Positions 34,301-41,766 are shown, counted from the stretch's first letter. The stretch: DNA of 64,000 bases from JANSWP01 sp041941305 (GCA_041941305.1 JBGTQJ010000028.1:51271-115270), one strand, 5' to 3'. Notes: generated by a model not told the origin, from the letters alone. Translations and numbers: made by a program.

Positions 34301-36456
34301 ACCAGATCCAGCATCTCATCCAGCACAGTAAGAAATTTATCACCTGATGCCAGCGTAAAATATTTACCAGTATTTATTTTGGTGGAATCCTCAGTAGTCT
34401 TTGGAAAATATTTTCCAGGGAGATTCAGTGTTTTGACACTTTTATTCCATTTCGTTTTGTCCAGATCACTTTGTCGAAAAATCCATAATGGAGCACTCCG
34501 ATCAGAGGATGCCAATGCAAAAAAATCAGATTGCAAAGTGATATGATATTCTTTGCGGGGAAATTTTTCTTCATAGGTCTGATTTTTTTCGTATAGATCT
34601 CTTTGCAAACGATCATAATTATCTTTATCTGTTCCTGTAGCGGCGATAATGATATCACCCAAATGGTCAAATGTTTTTTTGAAGCCAACTGCTATATCTT
34701 TTAAGGCTTCTCCAAGTGCTTCAAAGCCACCCAGGAAAAACTCTTTGAGTCCTTCTCCAATCTTCCCTTTACCAAAATCTTCCACTCCTTTTTCAAGGGT
34801 GACAACCCTTTCCTTTATTCCATCATTGAATGCATTCAGAAATCCACCAATCATGGGAATATTTTCATTAATATCCTGCATAACATCCCCTTTGAGGTTG
34901 GATAAAAACCCCTGATCGTAATCGTCCAATTCTTTATAATTGTCATAGAAAATTGCTGGGAGGAGCTCGTTATAGGCAAGTTTCCAGCGATCTCCCAACC
35001 ATTGGTAAACCTGTACATGGGATATTCTTGCATCAAGTGCTATGGGTTCAAAAATGGCGACTACGTAATCTGTACCAAAAAACAGTTGTGGCGCCTTCCA
35101 GGAGCTTTTAGCCATTCCGTTTTCCCAGCCATATTGTGAATCGTAAACCAACGTGTCGGGAAATTCGATAAGGCGATCCAAGCCAGAATTTTCAATTTCA
35201 ATTTCTCCATACTGATAACGGTAGGTCGCTCCCTCTACTGTAGTCTGGCTTTTGAGGGCACCAAATAATGCACCATTCTCTTGATTGAACAATCGGGTGT
35301 CAGATCTTTTTAACCCTGCTTTCACATTGTCATTGTTATTCAAACCATAGTAATCAAACAAATGAGCAGGGTGTGAAGCCTTGTCGTTTTGGTTTAGAAA
35401 ATTGATTCTAGTTAACACTCTTTTCTTTAGGCTGGGAAAATCAGCAGAAAGGAATGCATAGTCAAAATCAATTTTTTCGATTACAAGCCCTTTGGAGTTA
35501 TGCAATTCCAGTTTATCTAAATAGCGCCTTTCGTAGCGTTCCTGATAGGCATCCTGATCCTTATCAGCTAAAATTTGATTTTCTGCATGGGGGTCTACAT
35601 ATTCGTTTGGTTCTTTGGAACCGTAAATAAATTTGATCATTTCGCCTGTATAATCTACCACATAATCCAGGTAAATCGCTTTTGTAAATAGCTTGCCATT
35701 CTTCCCTATTTGGTCCTCCACCTGTTGATAGTAAAAGTCAACTGGTATTTGAGTGACACTTAAGATTTGGACCAAATTCCAGGCAGTCGAAAAATTACTT
35801 TGATTATTGGGGTCTATACTGGCTCCGATCCAATTCCCCCATTTAACCGCCTTTTCAGTGCTGTTCCTGTTTGGACTTTCTACCAATGATCCATCCCCAA
35901 ATATGTATTTTGTACCATCTTCTTTTATCAACACCCATTGATCCAAACTTAAATTGCGATGGATTTTCCAATTGGGGTTGGATTTTACAAAGTATTTTTT
36001 TGTTGGAAATCCGGTGGAATCCTGCTTATCGAAATAGATCAATTCATGAGTCGTCCCATCGATATTTAAGTAATAGCTATCGTCCAGTTCCGAACCTGTA
36101 TTTTTTGCATTTCTTACAATTTTGCTTCTTTTTAGAGCCCATCCCAAACCGACGATTCCAGTTGGATTGCTTCTATTCCAAAGGGAAGCCTTTTTTTCAA
36201 CGCCATCGCTATGGTATTGAATCTGAACAGCATAACCATGCAGATGTAACAAGCTTTCTTCCATCGTAACTGCTCCTGAAGAATAGTTGACTTCGTGCAA
36301 TGGGGCAGCGCCACTTCTTACCAGAGTCGAATCTGAGGTGACAATTGTACTAAAACTGGTGTCCGAAGACCAAGTATCCAAGTTAAAGGAATAGCCAACT
36401 TGAAGGGAAAAAAGAATTAGAAAAGCAGAAAATAGGTAGTGGTATAAGTTTGTCAT
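25372..36456 (-). CDS. Giant SpvB/RHS-repeat secreted protein (3694 residues)
   Basis: One uninterrupted 11-kb gene, about a sixth of the window. A signal peptide (LFSAFLILFSLQVGYSF) is followed by an SpvB-like region (SYSSGAV-type start NYSSGAVTMEES, TGIVGLGWALKRS at about 100). Then comes a long propeller-like and helical middle, with a Lys/Glu-rich coiled-coil portion near 1600-1850 and an odd Gly/Phe/Cys hydrophobic patch (GYGFLCGFTFGGYCAP). Three copies of a beta domain follow (about 2625, 2750 and 2870; IWIDWPQGSGENLVQIRD type), then YD/RHS repeats (about 2980-3450). The RHS core ends in NYRARWYKPEWQRFLSIDP and NPVNAVDPTG near 3500. A basic 190-residue C-terminal tail could be a polymorphic toxin or an anchoring region; no immunity gene follows. 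Known RHS proteins encapsulate their C-terminus and act in intercellular competition or as surface polymers. Which role applies here is open. Confidence 0.85.
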   Translation of the reverse strand: MTNLYHYLFSAFLILFSLQVGYSFNLDTWSSDTSFSTIVTSDSTLVRSGAAPLHEVNYSSGAVTMEESLLHLHGYAVQIQYHSDGVEKKASLWNRSNPTGIVGLGWALKRSKIVRNAKNTGSELDDSYYLNIDGTTHELIYFDKQDSTGFPTKKYFVKSNPNWKIHRNLSLDQWVLIKEDGTKYIFGDGSLVESPNRNSTEKAVKWGNWIGASIDPNNQSNFSTAWNLVQILSVTQIPVDFYYQQVEDQIGKNGKLFTKAIYLDYVVDYTGEMIKFIYGSKEPNEYVDPHAENQILADKDQDAYQERYERRYLDKLELHNSKGLVIEKIDFDYAFLSADFPSLKKRVLTRINFLNQNDKASHPAHLFDYYGLNNNDNVKAGLKRSDTRLFNQENGALFGALKSQTTVEGATYRYQYGEIEIENSGLDRLIEFPDTLVYDSQYGWENGMAKSSWKAPQLFFGTDYVVAIFEPIALDARISHVQVYQWLGDRWKLAYNELLPAIFYDNYKELDDYDQGFLSNLKGDVMQDINENIPMIGGFLNAFNDGIKERVVTLEKGVEDFGKGKIGEGLKEFFLGGFEALGEALKDIAVGFKKTFDHLGDIIIAATGTDKDNYDRLQRDLYEKNQTYEEKFPRKEYHITLQSDFFALASSDRSAPLWIFRQSDLDKTKWNKSVKTLNLPGKYFPKTTEDSTKINTGKYFTLASGDKFLTVLDEMLDLVHIYFWDGEVWQTQVTGLDMGNTRAYSTTELKKIYGFADYKNIENWRINPDSEKYKLFQDANAAKIQKTKEIRSALSATNNVIVAALMNNAGDDIKVYIMHHDEHFNWEIQSEEIQLLPENTQGQGQAKAMYEAMFSQEGKMVLQAGASMASLQTYTNLDPNIFKLPGDLIPIVGNLVDDFVADYRKYNATIGIFWDEDYKPQIEYLHQGIAQSSITTNLSGNVIHKQGKSKSLIENSNDALFPDDGKNFAFHFSGNNFTLFKFPSPYKSNAISPTITSGVLESGMDKNPVFYQFDANNGTVALSRSDASVLINALEKILNDGKSSNLNYQIKNVLIPALEKSMIPDEKAWVLIDDDSLSSQAIPTREFIDEIIDVSSDVINDIIQIIAMVIPGLQAMGAMEAEMVEVLESVSKVANNLGMLMQFVQPISDGLLEGIIKKNHFGTSITQDYIFVNNKIFARTTDGSWSLVGKAFDLGNKEKIVGNNNRVLADFVPYTVLKDGEVINYVSILKNGQLFDKIKLQEPGMVCHQDSLSQVMGPMSFVTYGETGTEHLGYVKENSALKKYLPEGSTTKERNLHAAYRDATIVKLHRVINGKVSGPVKDYVVQQVQINDGFEDTYHSFLYAQGDINASSGIGTYGKVIDVPSDKPVKDFDVLQAGDYQNGGYEEHYFYNRYNYAYEGTQIGLVDTLKQLKKTALVKGDPLLANQVNNEQTNPVEHILGLPYLTNSFDYRNSLIQSHVTSYQLWYDLVTDNPDEKEFIIYPLFISKQIGTTSILDGVESKESYEYEPFKYRIRKHHSYAINTDNEQEIKTEEYWYADESNPSFEEDNRLQEKSTIIEYYSQANGAPHITACHTTAYKPFSVNGKQIILPAALYQAKLSDSLLLSGNKLRYAGMAEGDLIRQNQAIEAYEVALDSLSFAIGNYPDAKKAGFKAKEAADRKFIEFQDIHYQLSALKSKLDQASMDLIKDDKKVKKEREKYADKTTERDLIYQQYLDAKKNTDDKWELYQEAVKTYNDNRSGAKGFGYGFLCGFTFGGYCAPISPDAKDVAYLNYRIAYLTDSIFWDAYLSANDDLNNISQTIQGFTDKHNQIFRNKNRIKDAIDRSTASLNQIKKNANPFLDKSYKAFHRDETNDHLDLRNQHLQPSTHLGLFNAHAKSYKWVINWDVKEKIEEMQTEISGVPEYEDAFKHILDEAVNHFEKINKHRTQFQNALQNLNGHHQMVASRLGNIVSKKMKMDQLQGYRSHWVETKRIHSYDSKTGKAISWIDARNTEHSLLLDKNRVNTLVHVSNADINQQEVIYLGFEDYERYAPPIGGTTTDLESHTGKRALQMNSKQPLRFPALKVNSPNAVDNVFVLSAWIFSKQDADITLAFGFQNSSGKYNSKTFLVANQWKYIEIVIDETISGPWALLYLGEQQILLDDVLLRPLNSIVEISAYNEHNQPTAHISNNGLTRRIYYDPHNYHLLTIDNTGLIAPIHYNSYTRSTNLTKFKTAPPNGKLSLQFHGQATMISDLQSQYQMEPASFFEDFAIGYSVFQKVPYSIQIEGHEIEVTKNKLRYLKNSTTMEEVPIQQFPDNWILLKIGNLLSIYGDGENLLEFEFPTIVKHPIITFKNQTGTNPNHVKNRFYANAPDPSQEYSNGLGAVIQKQHFEFDDAGNIIGKVCIESLHNGWGKAEIVTLPALINSRKFSFESNFVQSFDWENGILEGAISDFYAHDSTLILQPEDKDFAYIRTVHERNPLARKVGTIQAGAAFHNISDNQTKVKYQAILGKEDLKRVGISRQLLNEFFNKTTFKSNGYFESISHDKFGRKIIDNISGSLTLTKYGYSKEGYPIHTVIQPNHFLADSLEMALDDNSLYVNKMVLGDMLGHFTTNVDIDGGKTTVIKDPMGQETFVLRNEGHNDDFHDKTPVNIWIDWPQGSGENLVQIRDLRNQQIVWSHADSKSPFSGDGGNYFQELILFLKPGSYVLECTDLQGDGWNGNGTIQLIVEGASIVDAYHHSKQHGLLFSEIPFEVGRVTQKHQVNIQLNWPAWSGENSVAIKDEMDQTVWSHKSSGNYFFKHRFNDTISLPPGQYYLETHDLKNDGWAKKGEISVQLDGQPVIEKFHHKKTKKTNGLCKVLETIFLSTYVEKKYAKNPLPVIQPIKIDPTYKVLVDVNYLENSKGRILNIKDEAGTIVWTFQPTNTQPVKGSYSVQLSPGNYSLEIERENHDTWNGQGAVTVRYMQDTLLGTYYFGTHDKNDSEILTFSFGKKPAPSAISPHTEKQYEYFIYDQMGRKVEAGNVFSAFDRDKLETLSASGFWNDVDKQMRQTWIYNADRNQDTENYKGRLSESTLYQDNYQTTERYTYDIHGRVIELSQELTGSANPPIVKTFKYDYHLDGKIKKISYPEGIEVYYDYDKRGRLKEVGTHVDPSAYAFYTYHWDGKIATIETNQRTVVETKQYDLLGHLKGTTVQHSNKKLFQESFDYFESDGSYVNGNIVRDTENGDFVKKATNNVYEYDPQYQLKKWIKSAKNVKSNFSYEYDANQNLLSTENTKKKKLKRFHFEHGSNRLKYHGTVKTNENGQINQLNTPAFGPSHIQYDLFTLRPISVQSVNQPSEQVRILYTPTDKRMAKIHLNNNQIIDSLSKWYFHGHHDLPLLEISSNKTQGQQSDYQQSFIYGLGYGPVASIVQNGKNPKMNYHFIRDHLGSTRMVLSKANKLLQRYDYGVNGVIVKANRPKPNSPDFNYLYTGQEFDKELGLYNYRARWYKPEWQRFLSIDPVRTLVSPYIYVDNNPVNAVDPTGAISFLPVLGIAFNRYRKSLPLIGKTLYKQSKVLSKATGAYLKRNRGKIDDYLGRKNKPFEALGAKMADNVSQRANRLLLKARGYFNSFGDPWRKMKGSPRLLFKNRDYTILKAGESLSEVGWNNTADPFFDRMTRGTSSTQSNLMSRLMGTQVSNKGLIPYSRPFPGRMKMAFGLGRVVFGVLGKRYE

Positions 36457-36536
36457 AGTATATTTAAATTGTAGTTGTCCGATAAAACTGGAATTGCAAT
36501 AAAGATCAGATTAATTCCTTCTACTTTGAAGTACTT

Positions 36537-36564
36537 ATTTCACTTTTTTCAGGAATTATTTCAC
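36537..36564 (-). promoter_or_regulatory. Candidate operator: two ATTTCAC sites, 21 bp apart
   Basis: ATTTCAC at 36537-36543 and 36558-36564 (plus-strand reading), start to start 21 bp, located 81-108 bp upstream of the ATG of the giant RHS gene. The same arrangement occurs upstream of the genes starting at 41766 and 44277. Two helical turns between direct repeats is typical of AraC-type dimer sites, and AraC-output hybrid regulators lie close by. Confidence 0.6.
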
Positions 36565-36652
36565 AAGATTAAAAAAACATGAATCATCGCGAATTTTATA
36601 TGTAAAATTTACAGGGCAAAGAAAAATAACTCAAATCGTTGATAGTCAATTT

Positions 36653-36760
36653 GTTGTCGGTTGTCAGTTGTCGGTTAATCCAACCTACAACCTACAACCG
36701 ACAACTGACAACCGACAACTGACAACTGACAACTGACAACCGACAACCGACAACCGACAA
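36653..36760. repeat. Inverted heptamer tandem array
   Basis: Three left units of GTTGTCG/GTTGTCA (36653-36673), a short spacer, then eleven right units of CCTACAA, CCGACAA or CTGACAA (36684-36760). The right units are the reverse complement of the left ones, so the array can fold into many alternative stems. It lies in the spacer between the RHS gene and the T9SS-cargo gene and is of the same class as the in-gene arrays at 57215 and 60908. Confidence 0.85.
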
Positions 36761-36887
36761 CAAAAAAAATATTAAATAAGCGATTGAAAATCAATGTTTT
36801 AAGCACTTGTTCAAAAATTCAGCCTGCCCCTTTGGGTGGATGATTCATGTAGGTTGATTTGGAAAGGTAAAATCCACTGTCTAATTA

Positions 36888-38132
36888 TTACTTAGTTTTA
36901 ATTACCCGAATGCTTGTCATCTGCCCGTTCTCCTTCCTTGTTTTTAATAGATAAACCCCTCCTGGCAATTGCCCCAAATCCATTTCTACAGGATCTGATG
37001 AATATTGATTTAAGTCCGATGGGCTTTGCAAAAGCAGTCGCCCGTTCATATCGAAGATGGATATGTCACCATGAGCATTCACCACATGGAGTTTATCGGT
37101 AAAAGGATTGGGATATACGACTAAAGGAGATTGATCAGATTGGACAGTTTGAACATCTACCAATCCCATACCACTGCGGATTCCCAATATTCCTGGTTCA
37201 TATACGTCCGTTCTGAATTGATGGAAAATTGGACCCGTTCCACTCGCAGGACTACTTGGAATCAACCCATAATCCCATTCTGAGCCATTCCAAAAACCGA
37301 TGGCACAATCCGTGCGATCAAATGAGAGCTCATGGTCAGTATGCCAAAAGAGTCTCACTTCCAGGTCATTATCGCCTGCTTCGGGTTGGGTGATCTCCCA
37401 GGAGGCATCTACAGCTTCCGAATTGAAATGATCACCGCTATTGCCATTTTCGAAATGTTTTTCATGGCAACGGATGCCCAATTTGTCAGCTGTGCCATGC
37501 TGTCTTAAAGCCAAGGGATTGTAGCTGGTAGCATCAAACCCAACGGGGAAGGTAAATTCATTGCCATCCAATCCCGATTTGACGACTTCTCCATCACTAC
37601 CTGTAACAATGTAACTGGTTTCATCATAGCCCATAATAAGAGCTGGAGTATGTAGCATCAGGTTCTGTCCAGCCAGGATTACCTTATTGTTGGAGGATAA
37701 GAATTCAAGTGACTCTCCAACGCCAGCATCATCTGCAAGCAAGAGGGAGCCATTGGTTTTGTCCATTTCAATTCTATGAAAATCATAGTCACCAGAGGTG
37801 AGGGTACTGTTCTGTGCTCCAGTAAAAGTCACCGTAGAAGTGCCTGCTGAAAAATTTGCAGCATTTGTCCAATGACCTTCAAGGGTATATTGTCCGCTAC
37901 CCTGTAGCGTAGCCGAATTGGAATTGGAAATATTGCCAAGAGAAGACAAAGTTCCTTCATTGGTCAGTTCACTGGCTTCGGTGTTGGTTATATCTCCATT
38001 GCAATGGACAATAGCACCAGAAGTGATTACCATTGTCTCGCCTGAAATATGGAGTTGGGCTGTAGTTAAACAGGGCTGAAAACACATAAAGAAGATTACC
38101 AGACCTACTAATTCGAAAAATTTATTTTTCAT
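36888..38132 (-). CDS. Secreted protein with T9SS type A sorting domain
   Basis: I start at the ATG at 38132 (414 residues), which begins a normal signal peptide (MKNKFFELVGLVIFFMCF, cleavage after TTAQ). The body is a repetitive Ser/Thr/Asn-rich beta region (QLHISGETMVITSGAIVHCNG onward), then a conserved block GTGPIFHQFRTDVYEPGILG. The C-terminal 85 residues are a classic T9SS sorting domain: VYPNPFTDKLHV, SIFDMNGRLLLQ, then LPGGVYLLKTR and a final IRVIKTK. The protein would be exported by Sec, moved across the outer membrane by T9SS and anchored at the surface. A truncated paralogue lies at 25058-25297. Function of the beta region is unknown; adhesin or matrix protein is plausible. Confidence 0.85.
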   Translation of the reverse strand: MKNKFFELVGLVIFFMCFQPCLTTAQLHISGETMVITSGAIVHCNGDITNTEASELTNEGTLSSLGNISNSNSATLQGSGQYTLEGHWTNAANFSAGTSTVTFTGAQNSTLTSGDYDFHRIEMDKTNGSLLLADDAGVGESLEFLSSNNKVILAGQNLMLHTPALIMGYDETSYIVTGSDGEVVKSGLDGNEFTFPVGFDATSYNPLALRQHGTADKLGIRCHEKHFENGNSGDHFNSEAVDASWEITQPEAGDNDLEVRLFWHTDHELSFDRTDCAIGFWNGSEWDYGLIPSSPASGTGPIFHQFRTDVYEPGILGIRSGMGLVDVQTVQSDQSPLVVYPNPFTDKLHVVNAHGDISIFDMNGRLLLQSPSDLNQYSSDPVEMDLGQLPGGVYLLKTRKENGQMTSIRVIKTK

Positions 38133-38229
38133 ATTGATTTTTTTTATTGAATACTGCAACATTGCCGCTGAGTGGCCCGCTGAAGTATTTTTGCAAATTC
38201 TATTTTGAATCTCTACTTTCCTACAAATT

Positions 38230-40263
38230 CTAATTACAAGATCCAGCCGTCGTTTTAAAGAAACCAGCTCCCGTAATAAATTGCTTGGCTGCCCGAAAAC
38301 CGGGTTTCAGGACAACTCTCCCATTGGTACGATAAGTGACCTCCTGCCCCGGCTCGATTGTTCCTTGTGAAGATATATTATGACTGGCAGTATAGGTCCC
38401 TGTAGGTACTTTGATCAATTTATGCTGGATATTCGCATAACAGGAGGGATCCAAACCTGAGATAATCAAAGAAAAATCCTGAGGAGCACCATTCACAAGT
38501 ACATTTTCAATACTGACATCTATGATGTACAAATCATTCGCCGGGGAAGCAATCAGGACCTGCTCAACATTGTCGCGATCATTGTCACCTGTAGTTGCAT
38601 TGTTTTCAGGATTGTTGGGATCAAGCACATAGGGCTCATGTCCAACAAAGATGGAGGGTCTATAGACAAACAGATCCAGATCATTGACCAAAGCAAAATC
38701 GCCATCAGGGTTAACTACCTTGGCAGAATCCGTATACACCATGGTTACCTTCAGCTCCTCGGTACCACTTGCTTTAATTGCATACTGAAAACTCTGGGTC
38801 GGATCAGAAGAGTTAAGGGAAGCCTCAATAATAGTGGAAGTAGGATTGTCAAGGGACCAAGCATCCGCACTAATGACAGTGGCAGCTGAGAAGGTATTCA
38901 ATACTCCCCAGCCGTAGGTGTAATCGGGACCAGGATTGCCCACATCTGTTGCTGTGTGAAGGGCAAGGGCTTTCAAAGTTGCTGATTTCATGAAAAGGGA
39001 GTCATTTCCAACCTTGCTTTTGTCCCGGTAAAGTTGCTGCAACAAGAGCAATGATCCAGCCACATTTGGGGTCGACATAGAGGTACCTGATTTATTGGAA
39101 TAATCCCCGGTATTTGCATTATCAGCGCTATAAACGCTCTGCCCATAACCACAGATATCAGGTTTTATTCTGCCATCATTAGTAGGACCTCTTCCTGAAA
39201 AATTGGTAATATTTAAGTCTCCATCTACTGCACCTACCGTGAGTATGTTTTTGCTATTTGCTTCTGTTTCTGTCGTAGTAAAACCAAATATACCATCTCC
39301 CCAGGGATGTTGCAAAATTGGATTGTAAAGGGTATAGGGTGAAAAAGTTTGGGTATTGGAGTTCCAAACCCTGACACTATCAAGGAAGGGTAAAGGATTA
39401 TCGCTATGATCATTTCCAGCAGATTTAACAGGGAGATAATAAGGGGCAAGGAAAGTAAGATTATCCCAGGCTTTTGATTGACTATCGTATTGACCAAATC
39501 GGACATCTTTACCATTGACTTGATAGGTATTGGTACCACCCCTCCAGGTCCAATATGTTATACCAGCAACTGATGAATCCTGATCCCAGCCAGAGTTATC
39601 TCCATAAGAATGATTAGACAAGAGGAGTTGACCATTTTTTACACCATCGATATTCACCGCTGCGGCATTTCCCATTTCTTGCACATCATTAGTGGCAGAG
39701 TAATGATCCAAAGATGCCTGGTAAGCCATACCCCTGGAATCAGGATTGGGATCCCAAAGAATAGGCGGAGTTTCACCGATTAATGTGCCTGCTACATGCG
39801 TTGCATGGCTACTGGAAAGCCAGGGTGCAGTCGAACTTCCATCTTTAACGGTAATTCGACCCCCAAAATCCTGGTGACTTAACAATGGAGTGGAAGTGAA
39901 CTGCGTATTGTTCTCTCTGGCCCTGGCAGCAGCTTCCCATAATCCAATCGTCATACCTGAACCCGTAACATCAAAAAATAGTCTGGTGGTAAAAGTAGTA
40001 GTGACCACAGCTGCAGTAAAATTCTCTGGGCTTTTGTACTTCGGTTCTCCATATTTGTCGACCCGATAGAGTCCGTTCAGCGGCCAACCATATAGCCTGG
40101 CTAACCTGGTCGCCTCTTCTAGTTCAGCCTGTGCTTTTCTCCCGTATTCTTCTGAAAATAGCCTCAACCGCTCTGTCCTGGATTTTTGCAATTGCGCTGC
40201 AACATCGTTTACCAGGAAGAAGAAAAGCAACAAAATGAAATATTTTAAAAAGTGAAGTTTCAT
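38230..40263 (-). CDS. Subtilisin-like (S8) secreted serine protease, Asp-to-Glu at the catalytic position
   Basis: A 677-residue preprotein with signal peptide (YFILLLFFFLVNDVAAQ) and a short propeptide. The S8 His motif SSHATHVAGT and the Ser motif GTSMSTPNVAG are intact, and AGNDHSDN supplies the oxyanion Asn. At the catalytic Asp, where relatives read IGVWDAG, this protein reads IGLWEAA: codon GAA at 39934-39936 gives Glu110. A jelly-roll/P-domain-like beta region follows the catalytic domain, and the C-terminus (about 610-677, with GTIEPGQEVTYRTNGRVVLKPGF and two Cys) is a small beta module often seen on secreted Bacteroidota proteins. Not a classic T9SS type A tail. Whether the Glu variant is active is uncertain. 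Confidence 0.85.
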   Translation of the reverse strand: MKLHFLKYFILLLFFFLVNDVAAQLQKSRTERLRLFSEEYGRKAQAELEEATRLARLYGWPLNGLYRVDKYGEPKYKSPENFTAAVVTTTFTTRLFFDVTGSGMTIGLWEAAARARENNTQFTSTPLLSHQDFGGRITVKDGSSTAPWLSSSHATHVAGTLIGETPPILWDPNPDSRGMAYQASLDHYSATNDVQEMGNAAAVNIDGVKNGQLLLSNHSYGDNSGWDQDSSVAGITYWTWRGGTNTYQVNGKDVRFGQYDSQSKAWDNLTFLAPYYLPVKSAGNDHSDNPLPFLDSVRVWNSNTQTFSPYTLYNPILQHPWGDGIFGFTTTETEANSKNILTVGAVDGDLNITNFSGRGPTNDGRIKPDICGYGQSVYSADNANTGDYSNKSGTSMSTPNVAGSLLLLQQLYRDKSKVGNDSLFMKSATLKALALHTATDVGNPGPDYTYGWGVLNTFSAATVISADAWSLDNPTSTIIEASLNSSDPTQSFQYAIKASGTEELKVTMVYTDSAKVVNPDGDFALVNDLDLFVYRPSIFVGHEPYVLDPNNPENNATTGDNDRDNVEQVLIASPANDLYIIDVSIENVLVNGAPQDFSLIISGLDPSCYANIQHKLIKVPTGTYTASHNISSQGTIEPGQEVTYRTNGRVVLKPGFRAAKQFITGAGFFKTTAGSCN

Positions 40264-40392
40264 TTTTTTGTATTTAATATTGGAAAACCTGCATGTTAAT
40301 ACACCTTTTCATCCACCAACTATTCTTAGCATTCATTTCCGATTTTCCAATAGATGCACAAATTGATTTCTAAGCCTAAAATCCAGATGAAT

Positions 40393-41766
40393 CTATTTCT
40401 CAAGAGCTGCTTCCAATGCTTTGATTCTTTCTTCCTGTTGCAGGATATAAAGCGTCAGTTCCTCTACTTTTTCCATCAAAACCTTGTTCATCTCACCCAG
40501 AACGACGCCGGTTTCTTTTACTTCTTTTGCAGAGGGCACACCAGGCAAATGACCTTTTTCTTCGATATGAGCTTTGACTTCATCCAGTGTTTTTAAGGGA
40601 TAATCTTCTTTGAAAACATAGTCTGGCCAATCTCCTTTCAGATCCACCATGACTTCCTCGCAGGCGACCTTTCCATGTATAGAGACTTTATATCCAAGGG
40701 CAAATTTTGGGGAAACTCCTGCCCCAAAGCTTACATCTCCATTTGCTTTTAGGGTGATTTGACTAGTGCTGCCAGCATAAAGTTGCAAGTCATCAGAAGG
40801 GGTTGTATCGAAGCCAGCTCCAAAGCTAGTTCCCGTCTGGTTTTCACTGAGTACTCCATAGTTATTTTGAACATAGACATGTCCGCCTCTTAGGGATAAG
40901 GCATCATTAGGGGGGTTGAAACTGAAGTCTTCAAAATTGCCAAATGCCGCTCTACCATCCTTCCATATAGTCAGCGCATTGGAGCGATTGCTAACATTTG
41001 TTCCATTGCCAATAACAAATAGTCGATCAGCCAAATTGAATCCGGTTGTAGAAAAAGGAGTATAGTCCAAACTAAAAGAACCAAAAACTGCCTCTGCAAA
41101 AGATTTGGCGCGAAGGTTGGCACCACCACCTATAAATGAAAAATTACCGGATGCAGCATTGGCGCTTCCACCTCCTACAAATGAATATAAACTTGTAGCG
41201 CTGTTACCAGTACCACCACCAATAAAGGAAGCTGAACCTGAAGCCGTGTTATCGCTGCCGCCACCAACAAAGGAACCTCCACCGGAAGCCATATTGAATT
41301 CCCCTCCTCCAACAAAATCATTATCTTCGGAAGCGGAATTGGATGCCCCACCACCAATAAAGGAAGAGCGACCAGAAGCAAGGTTTTGTTCTCCACCTCC
41401 AATGAATGATGCAAATTCAGAAGCGATGTTGTTACCACCTCCACCAACAAAGGAGCCATCTCTGGAAGCGATATTATTAAGCCCACCTCCAACAAAAGAT
41501 CTTGGACCAATCGACGAATTGTTCCATTGGTCGCCTAAGACTTCACCAGCTCTGAAGGCTCTTTTTTCAGGAATCCACATCAATCTGATGCCAGGTCCTG
41601 CTACAGGAGTGGTACCTTCGTCTCCTTTCACCATAAATGTCCCATTTTCAACATGTAATTTTGCGTCTGGGTCTGTAGTACCAATCCCAACTTCTCCATT
41701 CTGGGCGATGATATGTGAAGCATAAAATAGAAGGGCTATTGTGAAGAAAAAATATTTTGTTTTCAT
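40393..41766 (-). CDS. Adhesin-like protein with nine 15-residue head repeats and coiled-coil C-terminus
   Basis: Start chosen at the ATG at 41766 (457 residues), which opens a signal peptide (YFFFTIALLFYASHIIAQ). After a GIGTTDPDAKLHVENG strand typical of phage-tail or trimeric-fibre proteins there are nine consecutive 15-residue repeats of the form S-F-(V/I)-G-G-G-x-x-N-x-A-S-x-x-x, encoded at about 41095-41500. They resemble the YadA-like head repeats of trimeric autotransporters. The C-terminal 90 residues (KVACEEVMVDLKGDWPDYVF, then HLPGVPSAKEV and a heptad coiled coil) are the common Bacteroidota tail-fibre-like ending. No outer-membrane anchor barrel is present, so attachment is by another route. 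Its upstream region holds the shared ATTTCAC operator. Confidence 0.8.
   Translation of the reverse strand: MKTKYFFFTIALLFYASHIIAQNGEVGIGTTDPDAKLHVENGTFMVKGDEGTTPVAGPGIRLMWIPEKRAFRAGEVLGDQWNNSSIGPRSFVGGGLNNIASRDGSFVGGGGNNIASEFASFIGGGEQNLASGRSSFIGGGASNSASEDNDFVGGGEFNMASGGGSFVGGGSDNTASGSASFIGGGTGNSATSLYSFVGGGSANAASGNFSFIGGGANLRAKSFAEAVFGSFSLDYTPFSTTGFNLADRLFVIGNGTNVSNRSNALTIWKDGRAAFGNFEDFSFNPPNDALSLRGGHVYVQNNYGVLSENQTGTSFGAGFDTTPSDDLQLYAGSTSQITLKANGDVSFGAGVSPKFALGYKVSIHGKVACEEVMVDLKGDWPDYVFKEDYPLKTLDEVKAHIEEKGHLPGVPSAKEVKETGVVLGEMNKVLMEKVEELTLYILQQEERIKALEAALEK

Noticed and set aside
35871..36269. A 132-residue plus-strand frame
   Set aside because: Lies antisense in the SpvB-like part of the giant gene, with no domain or signal of its own.
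36653..36760. CRISPR-like array
   Set aside because: Units are 7 bp without spacers and appear in inverted arms; there are no cas genes in the window.
41105..41725. A 206-residue Pro/Ala-rich plus-strand frame
   Set aside because: It is the antisense shadow of the Gly/Ser/Asn head repeats of the minus-strand gene; composition is explained by that repeat.
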